Assembly (NCBI RefSeq): GCF_018343625.1
Contig: NZ_JAGYPG010000001.1
Span: 1,064,502-1,128,501, forward strand
Reading direction: 5' to 3'
DNA length: 64,000 nucleotides
From: Lederbergia citri
GTDB taxonomy: Bacteria; Bacillota; Bacilli; Bacillales; Bacillaceae_C
The position numbers were made by a program, and so were the translations under genes. A model generated the notes under the pieces. That model was not told where the DNA came from. It searched no databases and saw only the letters and a program-made list of their open reading frames with translations. Positions 37,780-47,788 of this stretch are shown piece after piece (position 1 is the first letter of the stretch; each line of letters begins with the position of its first letter).

Positions 37780-39405
37780 TTACGCTTTTGCCTCGTTTTG
37801 ATCATTTGGTTCAGGAACAGTCGTGTCTTTGACAATTACTTCAATTTCTCTTTTCAATCCATACCAGTTTTTATTTGTATGGGCTGCAATCAACACGTCA
37901 CCTTTTATTTTTTGAAGCCATATACGGCGGTGATTCCAATAAGAGCCCTGGATAACACCAATCATGAAGATTGCCCCACCAATTCCAAGAATCCATAACG
38001 TTAAATCTTTCCTTACGATTAAAGCAGTTGCATTTTGTGTTGTAATATTTTTAAACGCCATTTTATACTCTGTTTCACCTAGAGGTTCTACTGTCTGCCT
38101 AATGGCGGTAAAACTTTTTTCTCCATCAGTATGTTCAGGCGAAATCATATTAAATAAAAAGGCGGGATTATTCGGAGTCTGTGAATCTGTTTGTGGCTCC
38201 CCGTTTTCCGCAAATCCAGTGAAATCTGGATAATATCCAAGCAATTCCACTTTATAACCATCACCTAGATCATATTCTTCCTGCGGATCAAATAAATCAA
38301 TCGTAACTTCCCCTTTAATGTCCTCATTAGCTTTTTTTAAGAAATTAAAGGTCATTGTCTTTAATTCATTTAGTTTATAATCAATTTGATATACGGCATA
38401 GTGGTCAAACTTTAAAGGCTCGTTCACTCGTATTTTTGCCTCTTTTACTTGTTTAAGATTTTCAGTATCACCAATAGTGCTGTCTGTATCTCGTTCATAT
38501 AGAACTACATCAGATTCAAAACTTTTAACTACGGTCCCTACTCTATCAAGAGCTGCACCATATACTGCTTTATCTTTTTCTTTATCATATAGTTCCATTG
38601 TAAACTTTTTATTTTCTAAAAGATATTGTTTATTCGTTCCGGGAATCGTTTTAATCTCGCCATCGCGAAGCCATAATTGTTCATCTACATACATTCCTGG
38701 TACAAATCTAAGCATTCCACCAATAAGAAATATAATAAGTCCAATATGATTTACGTACGGACCCCATCGCGAAAACCTGCCCTTTTCAGCTAAAATATTT
38801 CCGTCTTCTTCTCGAATGCGGTACCTTCTATCTTTTAATCTCTTTTTGATTATTTCAAAGTCTTGTTCTGATTGATTCGATGCTTCTACACGATTATACA
38901 ATCTTTGTCTCTTTAAAAAGCCTTCGTGTCTACCTACCCGTTGATTTTTCAAGGCCCTATATAAAGGGACAACTCTATCAATACTACAAATAACGAGTGA
39001 TACTCCAATAGAAGCAATTAGTAATAAATACCACCAAGAACTATATAAGTCATGAAATCCAAGTACATAATATAATGTTCCAAGTATTCCATATTGTTCA
39101 GAATAATATGTAGCGGGATCGACATTCTGTGGTATATACATCACTTGAGGTAAAAGTGTTCCAAGTGATGAAGCGATCAAAGTAATGACGATTAGCCAAA
39201 TACCTACTTTAACAGAAGAAAAAAAGTTCCATACTTTATCTATCACGCTTTTATTATATGTTTGAGATCTGCGGGCACTTCCTTCATAGCGCATATCATG
39301 CAAATTCTCTTTTTGCGCCTCTTCCGTAAGGGCACGCCCGCATGCTTCGCATAAAATAGTGCCAGGTGGATTCACATGTCCACATTCGCATTTTACTTCT
39401 TTCAT
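37780..39405 (-). CDS. resB: Cytochrome c biogenesis protein ResB
   Basis: ResB partners ResC in transferring heme to apocytochrome c on the outer membrane face. At 541 residues it has the usual N-terminal zinc-ribbon (CECGHVNPPGTILCEACGRA: two CxxC pairs at about 5-23), followed by membrane segments near 68, 120 and 215, a large extracytoplasmic domain and a last segment near 470. ATG 39405 follows AGGAG; resA ends 15 bases upstream. Confidence 0.95.
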   Translation of the reverse strand: MKEVKCECGHVNPPGTILCEACGRALTEEAQKENLHDMRYEGSARRSQTYNKSVIDKVWNFFSSVKVGIWLIVITLIASSLGTLLPQVMYIPQNVDPATYYSEQYGILGTLYYVLGFHDLYSSWWYLLLIASIGVSLVICSIDRVVPLYRALKNQRVGRHEGFLKRQRLYNRVEASNQSEQDFEIIKKRLKDRRYRIREEDGNILAEKGRFSRWGPYVNHIGLIIFLIGGMLRFVPGMYVDEQLWLRDGEIKTIPGTNKQYLLENKKFTMELYDKEKDKAVYGAALDRVGTVVKSFESDVVLYERDTDSTIGDTENLKQVKEAKIRVNEPLKFDHYAVYQIDYKLNELKTMTFNFLKKANEDIKGEVTIDLFDPQEEYDLGDGYKVELLGYYPDFTGFAENGEPQTDSQTPNNPAFLFNMISPEHTDGEKSFTAIRQTVEPLGETEYKMAFKNITTQNATALIVRKDLTLWILGIGGAIFMIGVIQGSYWNHRRIWLQKIKGDVLIAAHTNKNWYGLKREIEVIVKDTTVPEPNDQNEAKA

Positions 39406-39420
39406 GTTTAGCTCTCCTAC

Positions 39421-39954
39421 TTAAGGCTTGATGCTTTCCATCATAGCAATTATTTTTTCCTCTGGTAGTTCTCCCTCAATAATTTCAATGATTTTCCCTT
39501 CAGGGTCAATTAATATTGTAGCTGGTAAATTGTATATATTATAAGCTGCCATGACATCTTTATTAGAATCTTTTAGGATTGGAAAAGATAAATCATGCTG
39601 TTGCACAAACTTTTTGATTGAAAATTCAGGTTGTCCAACATTTACGGCAAGGATTTCGACTCCTTGGACTTTAAACGCTTGGTATTGGTTATCCATATAA
39701 GGCATTTCTCTTTCACATGGTTTACACCACGTTGCCCAAAAATTCAAAAATACTCCTTGTCCCTTATAATCAGAAAGTCTATGCTTATTCCCATCCATAT
39801 CCGTTAGTACGAAGTCTGGTGCATGATCGCCGACAGCTATTTTTTCATTCTTGTCTTTCGTAAAATTAGCATATAATGTATATACGACTGCAGCTAGTAG
39901 AACGACCAAAATAATCGTTCTTAACAAGTGCCGTCTTTTTTTCTTTTCCGACAT
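39421..39954 (-). CDS. resA: Thiol-disulfide oxidoreductase ResA
   Basis: ResA is a membrane-anchored thioredoxin-like protein that reduces the CxxCH heme-attachment cysteines of apocytochrome c. The 177 residues have an anchor (about 11-28) and the active site WCKPC with C77 and C80; B. subtilis ResA has CEPC, so the second position is lysine here. 'FLNFWATWC' and the cis-proline segment 'YNLPATILID' are present. First gene of resABCDE. Confidence 0.95.
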   Translation of the reverse strand: MSEKKKRRHLLRTIILVVLLAAVVYTLYANFTKDKNEKIAVGDHAPDFVLTDMDGNKHRLSDYKGQGVFLNFWATWCKPCEREMPYMDNQYQAFKVQGVEILAVNVGQPEFSIKKFVQQHDLSFPILKDSNKDVMAAYNIYNLPATILIDPEGKIIEIIEGELPEEKIIAMMESIKP

Positions 39955-40055
39955 TTTAAATCATCTAACCTCCCAGCATATTGCCAGACTTATCTTTCAT
40001 TATATCATCTTAAATTGACCTTATTAGGGCATGTTTTGAAGGTTATGTGAAATTT

Positions 40056-40805
40056 TCAATTAATTCGGTGCCAACCTTTTCCTGTTTCTGCAAGTGTTCT
40101 AAGCTGTTTCACTTCATGAGGAGTTAATTCTCGAGACTCACCAGCATTTAAACCGCGTAAATGTAACGTACCGTATTGTTCGCGTTTAAGCTTTAGGACT
40201 GGGTGGCCTATTGCGTCCATCATTCTTCTAACTTGTCGATTCCTGCCTTCATGAATAATGATCTCTATAATTGAGCTGCTTTTCCGTTTATCCAAAGAAA
40301 GTAATTTAACTTTCGCAGGTGCGGTTTTCCCGTCTTCAAGTTGAATTCCACGTTCTAATTTCTTTAACGATTCTTTAAGAGGAATTCCTTTCACTTTCGC
40401 TATGTAAACTTTCGGAACTCCATAACGAGGATGTGCAAGCAAATTAGTAAATTCTCCATCATTCGAAAGAATTAAAAGTCCAGATGTATCATAATCAAGC
40501 CTTCCTATTGGATAAATTCTTTCTTCAACATACGGAAAAAAATCCGTTACTACCTTTCTCCCCTTATCATCCTTTACAGCTGAAATGACACCACGTGGTT
40601 TATAAAATAAAAAGTATTTTTTTTCTTCCTGAACAAGAGGAATTTCATTCACTTCAATTTTATCTGAGGAAGACACTTTCGTTCCCAGTTCCTTAACAAT
40701 CTGTCCATTTACTTTCACTTTTCCTTGAAGGATCAATTCTTCTGCTTTTCTTCGGGATGCAACCCCGGCATAAGCAATGACTTTTTGTAATCGTTCCACC
40801 TTCAT
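40056..40805 (-). CDS. rluB: Ribosomal large subunit pseudouridine synthase RluB
   Basis: A 249-residue pseudouridine synthase of the RsuA/RluB family acting on 23S rRNA. An N-terminal S4 RNA-binding domain (about 3-60) precedes the catalytic domain with D104 in GRLDYDTSGL, 'FYKPRGVISA' and 'IHEGRNRQVRRM'. ATG 40805 with GAGGTGA just upstream. It lies between spmB and resA as in B. subtilis (ypuL). Confidence 0.95.
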   Translation of the reverse strand: MKVERLQKVIAYAGVASRRKAEELILQGKVKVNGQIVKELGTKVSSSDKIEVNEIPLVQEEKKYFLFYKPRGVISAVKDDKGRKVVTDFFPYVEERIYPIGRLDYDTSGLLILSNDGEFTNLLAHPRYGVPKVYIAKVKGIPLKESLKKLERGIQLEDGKTAPAKVKLLSLDKRKSSSIIEIIIHEGRNRQVRRMMDAIGHPVLKLKREQYGTLHLRGLNAGESRELTPHEVKQLRTLAETGKGWHRIN

Positions 40806-40917
40806 TCACCTCATCATACTTAATGCAAAACGTGAATATGTCTAGCTTTTACTTAATGAATTATTACATTAAGTATCATTAAAATCAAAAAAAGACAACT
40901 TTTTTATTAAGAAAAAA

Positions 40918-40951
40918 ACAAAAAAATGTCCAGATTAAGAACTGAACATTA
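40918..40951 (-). terminator. Terminator overlapping the spmB stop
   Basis: ATGTCCAG and CTGAACAT pair with one mismatch across an eight-base loop (about 40927-40950). A seven-base A-run at 40920-40926 provides the U-run. The stem includes the end of the spmB reading frame. Confidence 0.7.
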
Positions 40952-41468
40952 TCGTTACGATTATGATAGCTGCGGAAATACCTACGAGATCTGCTAATAA
41001 TCCTACTTTTAAAGCATCGCCCATTTTTTTAATTCCCACTGCCCCAAAATATACAGTTAGTACATAAAAAGTTGTATCTGTGCTGCCTTGAATGGTTGAT
41101 GCTAGCCTTCCAATAAACGAATCCGGCCCATGTTGTGAAAGTAAGTCACTCATTAATCCTAGTGCCGCATTCCCCGATATCGGTCTAATTAACGCAAGTG
41201 GTACTACTTCGGCAGGAACTCCTATTGTATTTAATAGTGGTCTTAAAAGATCTATGAAAAAATCAAGCGCTCCTGAAGTTCTAAAAACTGTTATGGCTAC
41301 AAGCATCCCTACTAAAAAAGGAATAATGGAAACGGCTATTTTTATGCCTTCCTTCCCGCCTTCCACAAAATGCTCATACGTTGGTACTTTTTTTATTGTA
41401 CTGTAAACAAGAATCACTCCTATTATGACAGGAATAATCCATAATGATATGAGTGATACAATCTCCAA
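40935..41468 (-). CDS. spmB: Spore maturation protein B
   Basis: SpmB, with SpmA, is needed for full spore core dehydration. The 177 residues form a polytopic nucleoside-recognition (Gate) domain protein, with 'IRPISGNAALGLMSDLLSQH' around 95-115. Start is TTG 41468, one base after the spmA stop. Third in the dacB-spmA-spmB run, which is transcribed in the mother cell under SigE in B. subtilis. Confidence 0.94.
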   Translation of the reverse strand: MEIVSLISLWIIPVIIGVILVYSTIKKVPTYEHFVEGGKEGIKIAVSIIPFLVGMLVAITVFRTSGALDFFIDLLRPLLNTIGVPAEVVPLALIRPISGNAALGLMSDLLSQHGPDSFIGRLASTIQGSTDTTFYVLTVYFGAVGIKKMGDALKVGLLADLVGISAAIIIVTIMFSS

Positions 41469-41469
41469 C

Positions 41470-42063
41470 CTACTTCACGCCCTTTCTACTTCGGCGCATA
41501 TAAAAATATCTATCTATTATTATTGCAAAAATGGTAGCACATATTGTTGCTAATAAAGTAGGTCCAACAATTTCAGTAGGAGAAGCCGATTGATAGTTCA
41601 TTCTAATTGCTAGCACTGTTGTTGGAATGAGAGTCAATCCAGAGGTATTTAATGCTAGGAAGGTAATCATGGACCGGGAGGCAACATTTTTTCCACCATT
41701 AAGCTCTTTAAGCTGTTCCATCGCTTTAATGCCTAAAGGTGTAGCAGCATTCCCTAAGCCCAACATATTGGCAATGATGTTAGATAAAATATATCCGACG
41801 GCCGGATGATCTTCAGGTACTTCTGGAAATAGTTTTAAAATCATAGGCTTACAAAGATTTGAAAGCTTATTTAAAAGTCCCGATTCTTGTGCGATTCGCA
41901 TCATGCCTAACCAAAAGACTAGAATACTAATTAAGCCAATACATAAGGTCACCGCTTCATTTGCGGAATGAAATATCGCCTCATTGACATCTTTCATTTT
42001 TCCATTAATAGCCGCAAAGATTAAGCCGATTACGGTCATCCCGACCCAAATATAATTAATCAT
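41470..42063 (-). CDS. spmA: Spore maturation protein A
   Basis: A 197-residue polytopic membrane protein with the Gate domain; 'GLGNAATPLGIKAMEQL' and 'MITFLALNTSGLTLIPTTV' are the conserved stretches. It overlaps the end of dacB by eight bases and is followed immediately by spmB. Confidence 0.94.
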   Translation of the reverse strand: MINYIWVGMTVIGLIFAAINGKMKDVNEAIFHSANEAVTLCIGLISILVFWLGMMRIAQESGLLNKLSNLCKPMILKLFPEVPEDHPAVGYILSNIIANMLGLGNAATPLGIKAMEQLKELNGGKNVASRSMITFLALNTSGLTLIPTTVLAIRMNYQSASPTEIVGPTLLATICATIFAIIIDRYFYMRRSRKGVK

Positions 42064-43201
42064 AGAAAATCACACCCATCTGGCTAAATAAAATATTCTT
42101 TAATTTCTCCCACCAGCTTTCTTCATGCTTTTTATGTGTTTGTCTGATATAAATAGGAACTTTTTCTACAGGTTTATCTTGAAAGTGAAATATCGCCGTT
42201 CCAACTCTTCCGCCATTCATCTTAGCCAATATACTAGGGTTATGAAGCTTATATTCTATTCGAATATCGCTATATTCTTCTTTTAATAGTGGATAAATAA
42301 TTGTGTTTTTTACGTATAATTCCTTGTTTTTTATCCCTTTTGCATTGATTGCAAGGGTGCCTTTTGGAATGATTGTTTTAGGCTGGTATTCTTTAAAACT
42401 TCTTTCATACATGGTGATATGGTCATTCCAATCGTCAGATGCTTTCAATGTTACAGCGATTAATTCAGTTCCGTTTTTTTCAGCAGTTGTAACGAGTGTT
42501 CGGCCAGCCCTCTTAGTAAAACCAGTTTTCCCGCCTGTGCAATACTTGTATTTTTCAGTTAAGAGGCGATTTTTATTGATCCAACTTTGCGGTCCATTTT
42601 CTCTTTGAAATTTATACACTTTCGTTCCCGAAATTGTTTTATATTCTTTATTATTCATGGCGTATCGAGTCAATAACGCCATATCATAAGCAGTTGAATA
42701 ATGATTTTCACTGTCATCTAATCCATGGGGATTTGCAAATTTTGTATTTGTCATTCCCAATTCCTCTGCTTTCTGATTCATTAAAAAGACAAACCCCTCA
42801 ATACTGCCTCCTATATAATCAGCGATCGCATTGGCTGCATCGTTTCCCGACCTGAGCATAAGGCCGTATACAAGATCTTCTAGTTTTATTTTTTCACCCA
42901 TTTGAAGATAGATCGATGAGCCTTCTGCATAAACTGCCTGTTTTTTTATTGTGACAACTTCATTCATCTTTCCTGATTCGATCGCAAGAATGGCGGTCAT
43001 TATTTTCGTAATAGATGCAATTCTATGTATTTCATGAGCATTTTTTTCAAATAACACTCTTCCCGAATCTTTTTCCATTAAAATTGCAGCCGACGCACTT
43101 ACTGGAATATTTACGGCTGCAGATGTTTCTCTTGGAATATAAAGCATCTGAATTAACAGTAAACAAGAACATATAATTGCCGCTACTCTTCCTGCTCTCA
43201 T
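42056..43201 (-). CDS. dacB: D-alanyl-D-alanine carboxypeptidase DacB (PBP5*)
   Basis: DacB trims pentapeptides in the spore cortex and lowers its cross-linking. The 381 residues have a signal peptide (about 1-28), the SxxK motif S63-I-T-K66, SGN at 117-119 and KTG in GGKTGFTKRAG near 220, plus the C-terminal beta-rich domain. ATG 43201 follows GGGGAGCGG; a GTG five codons upstream has no ribosome binding site. First gene of dacB-spmA-spmB. Confidence 0.94.
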   Translation of the reverse strand: MRAGRVAAIICSCLLLIQMLYIPRETSAAVNIPVSASAAILMEKDSGRVLFEKNAHEIHRIASITKIMTAILAIESGKMNEVVTIKKQAVYAEGSSIYLQMGEKIKLEDLVYGLMLRSGNDAANAIADYIGGSIEGFVFLMNQKAEELGMTNTKFANPHGLDDSENHYSTAYDMALLTRYAMNNKEYKTISGTKVYKFQRENGPQSWINKNRLLTEKYKYCTGGKTGFTKRAGRTLVTTAEKNGTELIAVTLKASDDWNDHITMYERSFKEYQPKTIIPKGTLAINAKGIKNKELYVKNTIIYPLLKEEYSDIRIEYKLHNPSILAKMNGGRVGTAIFHFQDKPVEKVPIYIRQTHKKHEESWWEKLKNILFSQMGVIFYD

Positions 43202-43269
43202 TCTTCCGCTCCCCACAAATATGCCATTGTTTTATTTGTACAAGTCTATGCTGTTTGTCCGATGTTATG

Positions 43270-43508
43270 ACAAGAAAAGCGTAAGCGCCTGTTTATCGAC
43301 GTACAGGCCCACAGGATGTGGGTCCGTCGACGAAGACATAAGGACGTGGCGGGTTTAGTCGACGTTCCTTTTTTGGGCCTTTGACTGAGATAAAGGAAAC
43401 ACGATGAATCCGTAAGGATGAATCGATGTTGACTTATCGGAGGGAAAAGGACAAGAAGTTTGCTAGTCGATAGGCGCTGGAGCTGGACAAGAAAAGCGTA
43501 AGCGCCTT
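43270..43508 (+). repeat. Structured intergenic repeat, copy C, with a second head
   Basis: The cleanest copy. Head AAAAGCGTAAGCGCCTG from 43275, core GGCCCACAGGATGTGGGTCC near 43306, ACATAAGGACGTGGCGGG, TTAGTCGACGTTCCTTTTTT, TTGACTGAGATAAAGGAAAC, GATGTTGACTTATCGG, AAAAGGACAAGAAGTTTGC and tail TAGTCGATAGGCGCTGGAGC to 43487. Immediately after the tail a second head begins (GGACAAGAAAAGCGTAAGCG, 43485-43508) and then stops, a tandem junction. It occupies the place of ypuI between scpB and dacB. Confidence 0.87.
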
Positions 43509-43533
43509 GATCATCGATGCTTCGAATTAATTA

Positions 43534-43563
43534 AAAAACTACCGGACATGCTCTACCGGTAGT
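43534..43563 (-). terminator. Terminator downstream of scpB
   Basis: AACTACCGG and CCGGTAGTT pair perfectly over nine bases (about 43535-43562) with a loop of about ten bases; an A/T-rich tract flanks the left side. It lies right after the scpB stop and before repeat copy C. Confidence 0.75.
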
Positions 43564-43574
43564 TGAATGTTTAA

Positions 43575-44168
43575 TTATTCAATTTGATCTTTAAATGTGG
43601 AGAAAAATAAATCTGCATCTTCTTGAAGTTCATCTTCATCCAGTTGTTTTGGAAGTTCGGGAAGTTCTTTTAAATGATTTAGGCCAAAATAGTCAAGAAA
43701 TTCCCTTGTCGTTCCATATAATTTTGCTCTTCCTGTACCTTCAGCTCTTCCTACTTCCATAATTAGCCCCTTGGCGATTAACGTTTGAAGAGGCCTTTCT
43801 GTTTTAACTCCCCTTACTTCTTCTATTTCCATTCTCGTAATCGGCTGTTTATAAGCAATAATCGCCAGAGTTTCAAGACCAGCTTGAGATAGTGTTGATG
43901 ATCCCGGACTTTCTACTAGCCTTGCTAAATAATCAGCAAATTCCCTCTTTGTAGCTAGCTGATAAGTTTCCGCTAAGGCTGTTACTGTAATACCACGGTT
44001 AGGGTCTTGATTATAATTTGTTTGAAGTTCGTTTATTAAGGACATGGCTTTTTCCTCACCAATGTCCATTGTAGAACATATTTGTTTCAACGATAAACCT
44101 TCATCGCCTGCTGCGAATAAAAGGCATTCGAGAATACCTAGTAGCTTAGAATCCTCCAATAGCCTCAT
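43575..44168 (-). CDS. scpB: Segregation and condensation protein B
   Basis: ScpB is a winged-helix partner of the SMC-ScpA condensin complex. The 197 residues contain the two winged-helix domains; 'LETLAIIAYKQPITRMEIEE' near 100 and 'GRAKLYGTTREFLDYFGL' near 150 are diagnostic. The start ATG 44168 lies inside the 3' end of scpA (23-base overlap), indicating coupled translation. Confidence 0.94.
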   Translation of the reverse strand: MRLLEDSKLLGILECLLFAAGDEGLSLKQICSTMDIGEEKAMSLINELQTNYNQDPNRGITVTALAETYQLATKREFADYLARLVESPGSSTLSQAGLETLAIIAYKQPITRMEIEEVRGVKTERPLQTLIAKGLIMEVGRAEGTGRAKLYGTTREFLDYFGLNHLKELPELPKQLDEDELQEDADLFFSTFKDQIE

Positions 44169-44907
44169 TCTCCCTTCTAGCAGTTAAATAAATTTCTCCA
44201 AATATCTCATCTTGTTCAACAATGATTTCATTTCGCTTCATTAATTCCAACATTGCCAGAAACGTAATGACAATATGTCCTCGGTCATCATGCGGAAACA
44301 TATTATAAAAACTAGTACGAGTATTCCGATGTTTAAGTTCATCCAGTATTTCTGCCATTCTATCATCTATCGATACGTCTTGATGAGTAATTTTAGTTGA
44401 TAATGGCTTTTGAAGTTTTTTCCTTCTTATTAACTTATGATATGCACCAAGCATATCATAAATGGAAAAACCATACTCAATTAATTCATGCTGACTTTTG
44501 TCCGCATATGGCGAGAGATCAATTGGCGGCTTCGTATACATTTGACCCCTCTCAAATTCTTTTTGCTTTAATGCTTCGGCAGCTTCCTTATATCGCTTAT
44601 ATTCAATAAGCTGTTCTACTAATTCATCCCGGGGATCTTCTTCTTCGTAAAAATATTCTTCATCCATATCTTCATCATATTTAGGCAATAGCATCTTACT
44701 TTTAATAGCCAGTAATGTAGCGGCCATTACCAAGTACTCACTTGCAACATCAAGCTGCAATTCAGACATTGTATGAATATAATATAAATATTGTTCTGTA
44801 ATTTCCGCCATAGGTATATCATATATATCTATTTCTAAACGATTAATCAAATGCAGCAATAAATCAAGCGGGCCTTCAAAGGCATCTATTTTAACAAGAT
44901 ATTCCAT
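44146..44907 (-). CDS. scpA: Segregation and condensation protein A
   Basis: ScpA is the kleisin subunit of the condensin complex. It has 253 residues starting MEYLVKIDAFEGPLDLLLHL at ATG 44907, which is preceded by GGTGAT. The N-terminal helices bind the SMC neck, and the C-terminal winged helix ('VITFLAMLELMKRNEI') the SMC head. It is divergent from ypuF. Confidence 0.94.
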   Translation of the reverse strand: MEYLVKIDAFEGPLDLLLHLINRLEIDIYDIPMAEITEQYLYYIHTMSELQLDVASEYLVMAATLLAIKSKMLLPKYDEDMDEEYFYEEEDPRDELVEQLIEYKRYKEAAEALKQKEFERGQMYTKPPIDLSPYADKSQHELIEYGFSIYDMLGAYHKLIRRKKLQKPLSTKITHQDVSIDDRMAEILDELKHRNTRTSFYNMFPHDDRGHIVITFLAMLELMKRNEIIVEQDEIFGEIYLTARRENEAIGGF

Positions 44908-45062
44908 TTTATCACCGATTTCGCACAATTATTAATGTATAAGCCTTTATTATCATATAATAGGACGGCTGGAAAATGAAGAAAAATTACTATAAAGTAC
45001 CTAATTCCTTTTAAAATGTCATGTTATAATAATAGATATTGAATTAGGAAGGAGTAGAATAA

Positions 45063-45569
45063 TTGCCGTTTTCTGAAGCTTATGTATCATTTCTAATCCA
45101 TTTTCATGGTGATCGTGATTATTTTGAATGCCATGAAGTGTTAGAGGATCATTGGAAAAATTATGGTATGGCCAGGGATTCAATTTGGGTGGGTCTTATT
45201 CAAATTGCTGTCAGTTTTTATCATTATCGGAGAGGAAATATAAAAGGTTCCTTAAAATTAATCGATAAAGCTATCCACCTTTTATCATATAAAGAAATAG
45301 AAGTATGTACGCTAGGCATTGATTATGAGGAATTGATCAAGGAACTTAATATTAGCAAGGCAAGGATGCATCATAAAATGCCATACAAACCGATCATTCT
45401 TCCGATATATGATCAATCGTTATTGGCTTTTTGTAAAGAGAAATGTGCTAATAGAGGAAATGCATGGGGAATTCTAGTTGACGAAGCTCCTGATAGCATT
45501 GTTCATAAACATATACTACGAAAACGTTCAAAAGTTATTTCTAAAAGACAATATGCACTTGTACAATAA
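45063..45569 (+). CDS. ypuF: YpuF-type DUF309 protein
   Basis: A 168-residue helical protein with the DUF309 signature RDYFECHEVLEDHWK near 19-33, which carries conserved histidine and glutamate residues, and 'LIQIAVSFYHYRRGN'. Function unknown. Start is TTG 45063 with GGAAGGAG upstream. It is divergent from scpA, as in B. subtilis, and ends in a strong terminator. Confidence 0.85.
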   Translation: MPFSEAYVSFLIHFHGDRDYFECHEVLEDHWKNYGMARDSIWVGLIQIAVSFYHYRRGNIKGSLKLIDKAIHLLSYKEIEVCTLGIDYEELIKELNISKARMHHKMPYKPIILPIYDQSLLAFCKEKCANRGNAWGILVDEAPDSIVHKHILRKRSKVISKRQYALVQ

Positions 45570-45573
45570 AAAC

Positions 45574-45604
45574 CGGGCATTTTTTAAATGCAGCCCGGTT
45601 TTTT
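45574..45604 (+). terminator. Terminator of ypuF
   Basis: AAAACCGGGC and GCCCGGTTTT pair over ten bases with a loop of about ten, followed by a T-run on the plus strand. It could also end ribT transcription from the other side. Confidence 0.88.
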
Positions 45605-45706
45605 TATTGTCTGGCAAAAGCAGTTGACTAGTAAATTTCTGTTTCTTATTACTACGAATAGTAAAAACAGTTACTTGTAATGTCGCTGCAGATGCTTCTC
45701 TTCTTT

Positions 45707-46093
<387 letters not shown>

Positions 46094-46115
46094 TTAACGG
46101 ATCAAAAAGAGGCGA

Positions 46116-46211
46116 TTAACGATTTGGTGCAATAAACAACCAATAACTAACTCCCCATAAAATGGCTATGATGAAGATCAAGACAAATACGATAATATTC
46201 TTGTTACGCAA
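46116..46211 (-). CDS. Putative 31-residue single-pass membrane peptide
   Basis: A short frame between lysA and ribT reads MRNKNIIVFVLIFIIAILWG followed by VSYWLFIAPNR. It has a basic start, one hydrophobic helix (about 5-27) and a basic end. The TTG start at 46211 has GGGAG eight bases upstream. Homology is not known to me; the hydrophobic design, the ribosome binding site and a tight fit in the intergenic gap are the evidence. Confidence 0.55.
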   Translation of the reverse strand: MRNKNIIVFVLIFIIAILWGVSYWLFIAPNR

Positions 46212-46334
46212 AGAACTGACTCCCTTACACCATCTTAAGCACACCTTAATAAAAGGTGCGACCATAAAATTAATTGTACAAGCTAATTCTTATCTATGCA
46301 ACTTAATAGAAAAGGTTTAAAATCCTCCATCATA

Positions 46335-47654
46335 TTAAATCTTTGTTTTTTCTTTAAAAGGAAGATCAAGTCTTAATAAATCTTCGTATGATTCTCTTTT
46401 AACAACAAGTTGATCGTGCTCGTTTTCTACAAATACTACAGGAGGTCTAGGGATACGGTTATAGTTATTTGCCATCGAATATCCATAGGCACCTGTACAA
46501 AATACCGCGAGTATATCATTCGTTCCAGCATCGGGTAATGGCAAGTCCCAAATTAACATATCGCCTGATTCACAACATTTACCTGCAATGGATACTTTTT
46601 CTTTCGGTTGCTCATTTGCACGATTTGCTAATAAAGCTTCATATTTAGCATCATATAAAGCTGGTCTAATATTATCTGTCATACCGCCATCAACAGCAAG
46701 GTATTTCCTAATATTCGGAACATCCTTACTTGATCCAATCGAATATAAAGTTGTACCGGCATCCCCGACAAGTGATCTGCCTGGTTCAATCCAAATTTCA
46801 GGCATAGGAAGAGAAAGACGTTCGGTTTCCTTTTTTACCTCATTAATCATTTCCTCAACGTAACTAGAAGGATCTAATGGTGTATCTTCATCTGTATAGC
46901 GAATACCGAATCCTCCACCTAAATTTAAAACACTTGGTGTAAAATTTAGTTCTTCTTGCCATTTTGACATTTTATCAAGAATTTTTCTTGCTGCCAATAT
47001 AAAGCCAATTGTTTCAAAAATTTGAGAACCAATATGGCAATGCAAGCCTAATACATTCAAATAGTTGCTTTCTATAGCAAAAATTAATGCAGTCTCTGCT
47101 TGGCCATTTTGTAAATCAAAACCAAACTTGGAGTCCTCTTGCCCAGTCAAAATATAATCATGTGTATGGGCTTCTATTCCTGGTGTAACCCTTAATAATA
47201 TATTTACTTTTTGATCCCTTTCTGAGCAAAGATGATGCAGTGTATGAAGCTCGTGAAAATTATCGACTACGATACAGCCGATTTTGTAATCTAAAGCCAT
47301 CTTAAGTTCTTCATCACTTTTATTATTACCATGAAAGTGAATTTTTTCTACAGGGAAGTCCGCTTTAATTGCTGTATAGAGCTCTCCTCCAGAAACTACA
47401 TCGAGCGAGAGGCCTTCTTCTTTAATAAGCTCCAACATAGCAATTGTGGAAAACGCTTTGCTTGCATATGCTACTTGTGCAGGAACACCTAACTTAGTAA
47501 ATGTATTTTTAAAAGCTCTTGCTCGCTTTCGAATCAGTTCGACATCGTATACATATAGTGGAGTACCATATTTTTCTGCAAGCTCCACTGTATCTTTGCC
47601 CCCTATTTCCAAGTGTCCATTTTGATTAATTTTTGCCGTACCATGTAAATGCAT
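46335..47654 (-). CDS. lysA: Diaminopimelate decarboxylase
   Basis: LysA decarboxylates meso-diaminopimelate to L-lysine with pyridoxal phosphate. The PLP lysine is K66 in YASKAFS; 'HIGSQI', 'NLGGGFGI', 'EPGRSLVGDAG' and the dimer-interface CESGDML follow in order. 439 residues. ATG 47654 with GGAGGGAG upstream. It is downstream of spoVAF as in B. subtilis. I see no lysine riboswitch or T-box in the 130 bases before it. Confidence 0.97.
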   Translation of the reverse strand: MHLHGTAKINQNGHLEIGGKDTVELAEKYGTPLYVYDVELIRKRARAFKNTFTKLGVPAQVAYASKAFSTIAMLELIKEEGLSLDVVSGGELYTAIKADFPVEKIHFHGNNKSDEELKMALDYKIGCIVVDNFHELHTLHHLCSERDQKVNILLRVTPGIEAHTHDYILTGQEDSKFGFDLQNGQAETALIFAIESNYLNVLGLHCHIGSQIFETIGFILAARKILDKMSKWQEELNFTPSVLNLGGGFGIRYTDEDTPLDPSSYVEEMINEVKKETERLSLPMPEIWIEPGRSLVGDAGTTLYSIGSSKDVPNIRKYLAVDGGMTDNIRPALYDAKYEALLANRANEQPKEKVSIAGKCCESGDMLIWDLPLPDAGTNDILAVFCTGAYGYSMANNYNRIPRPPVVFVENEHDQLVVKRESYEDLLRLDLPFKEKTKI

Positions 47655-47788
47655 GTTTCTCCCTCCGCTAACTTACAAGCCGCTATGACTCAACATTTAA
47701 TCTATTCTCGTACTGGAAGTGTAGTTTTTTTCTTCCTAATAAGTAGCATAAACTTTACCACACAATAATTAATTCTGCAATGGACTCA

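Noticed and set aside
47655-47788. Lysine riboswitch or T-box before lysA
   Set aside because: The interval is short and has neither the L-box core nor a T-box TGGNACC word.
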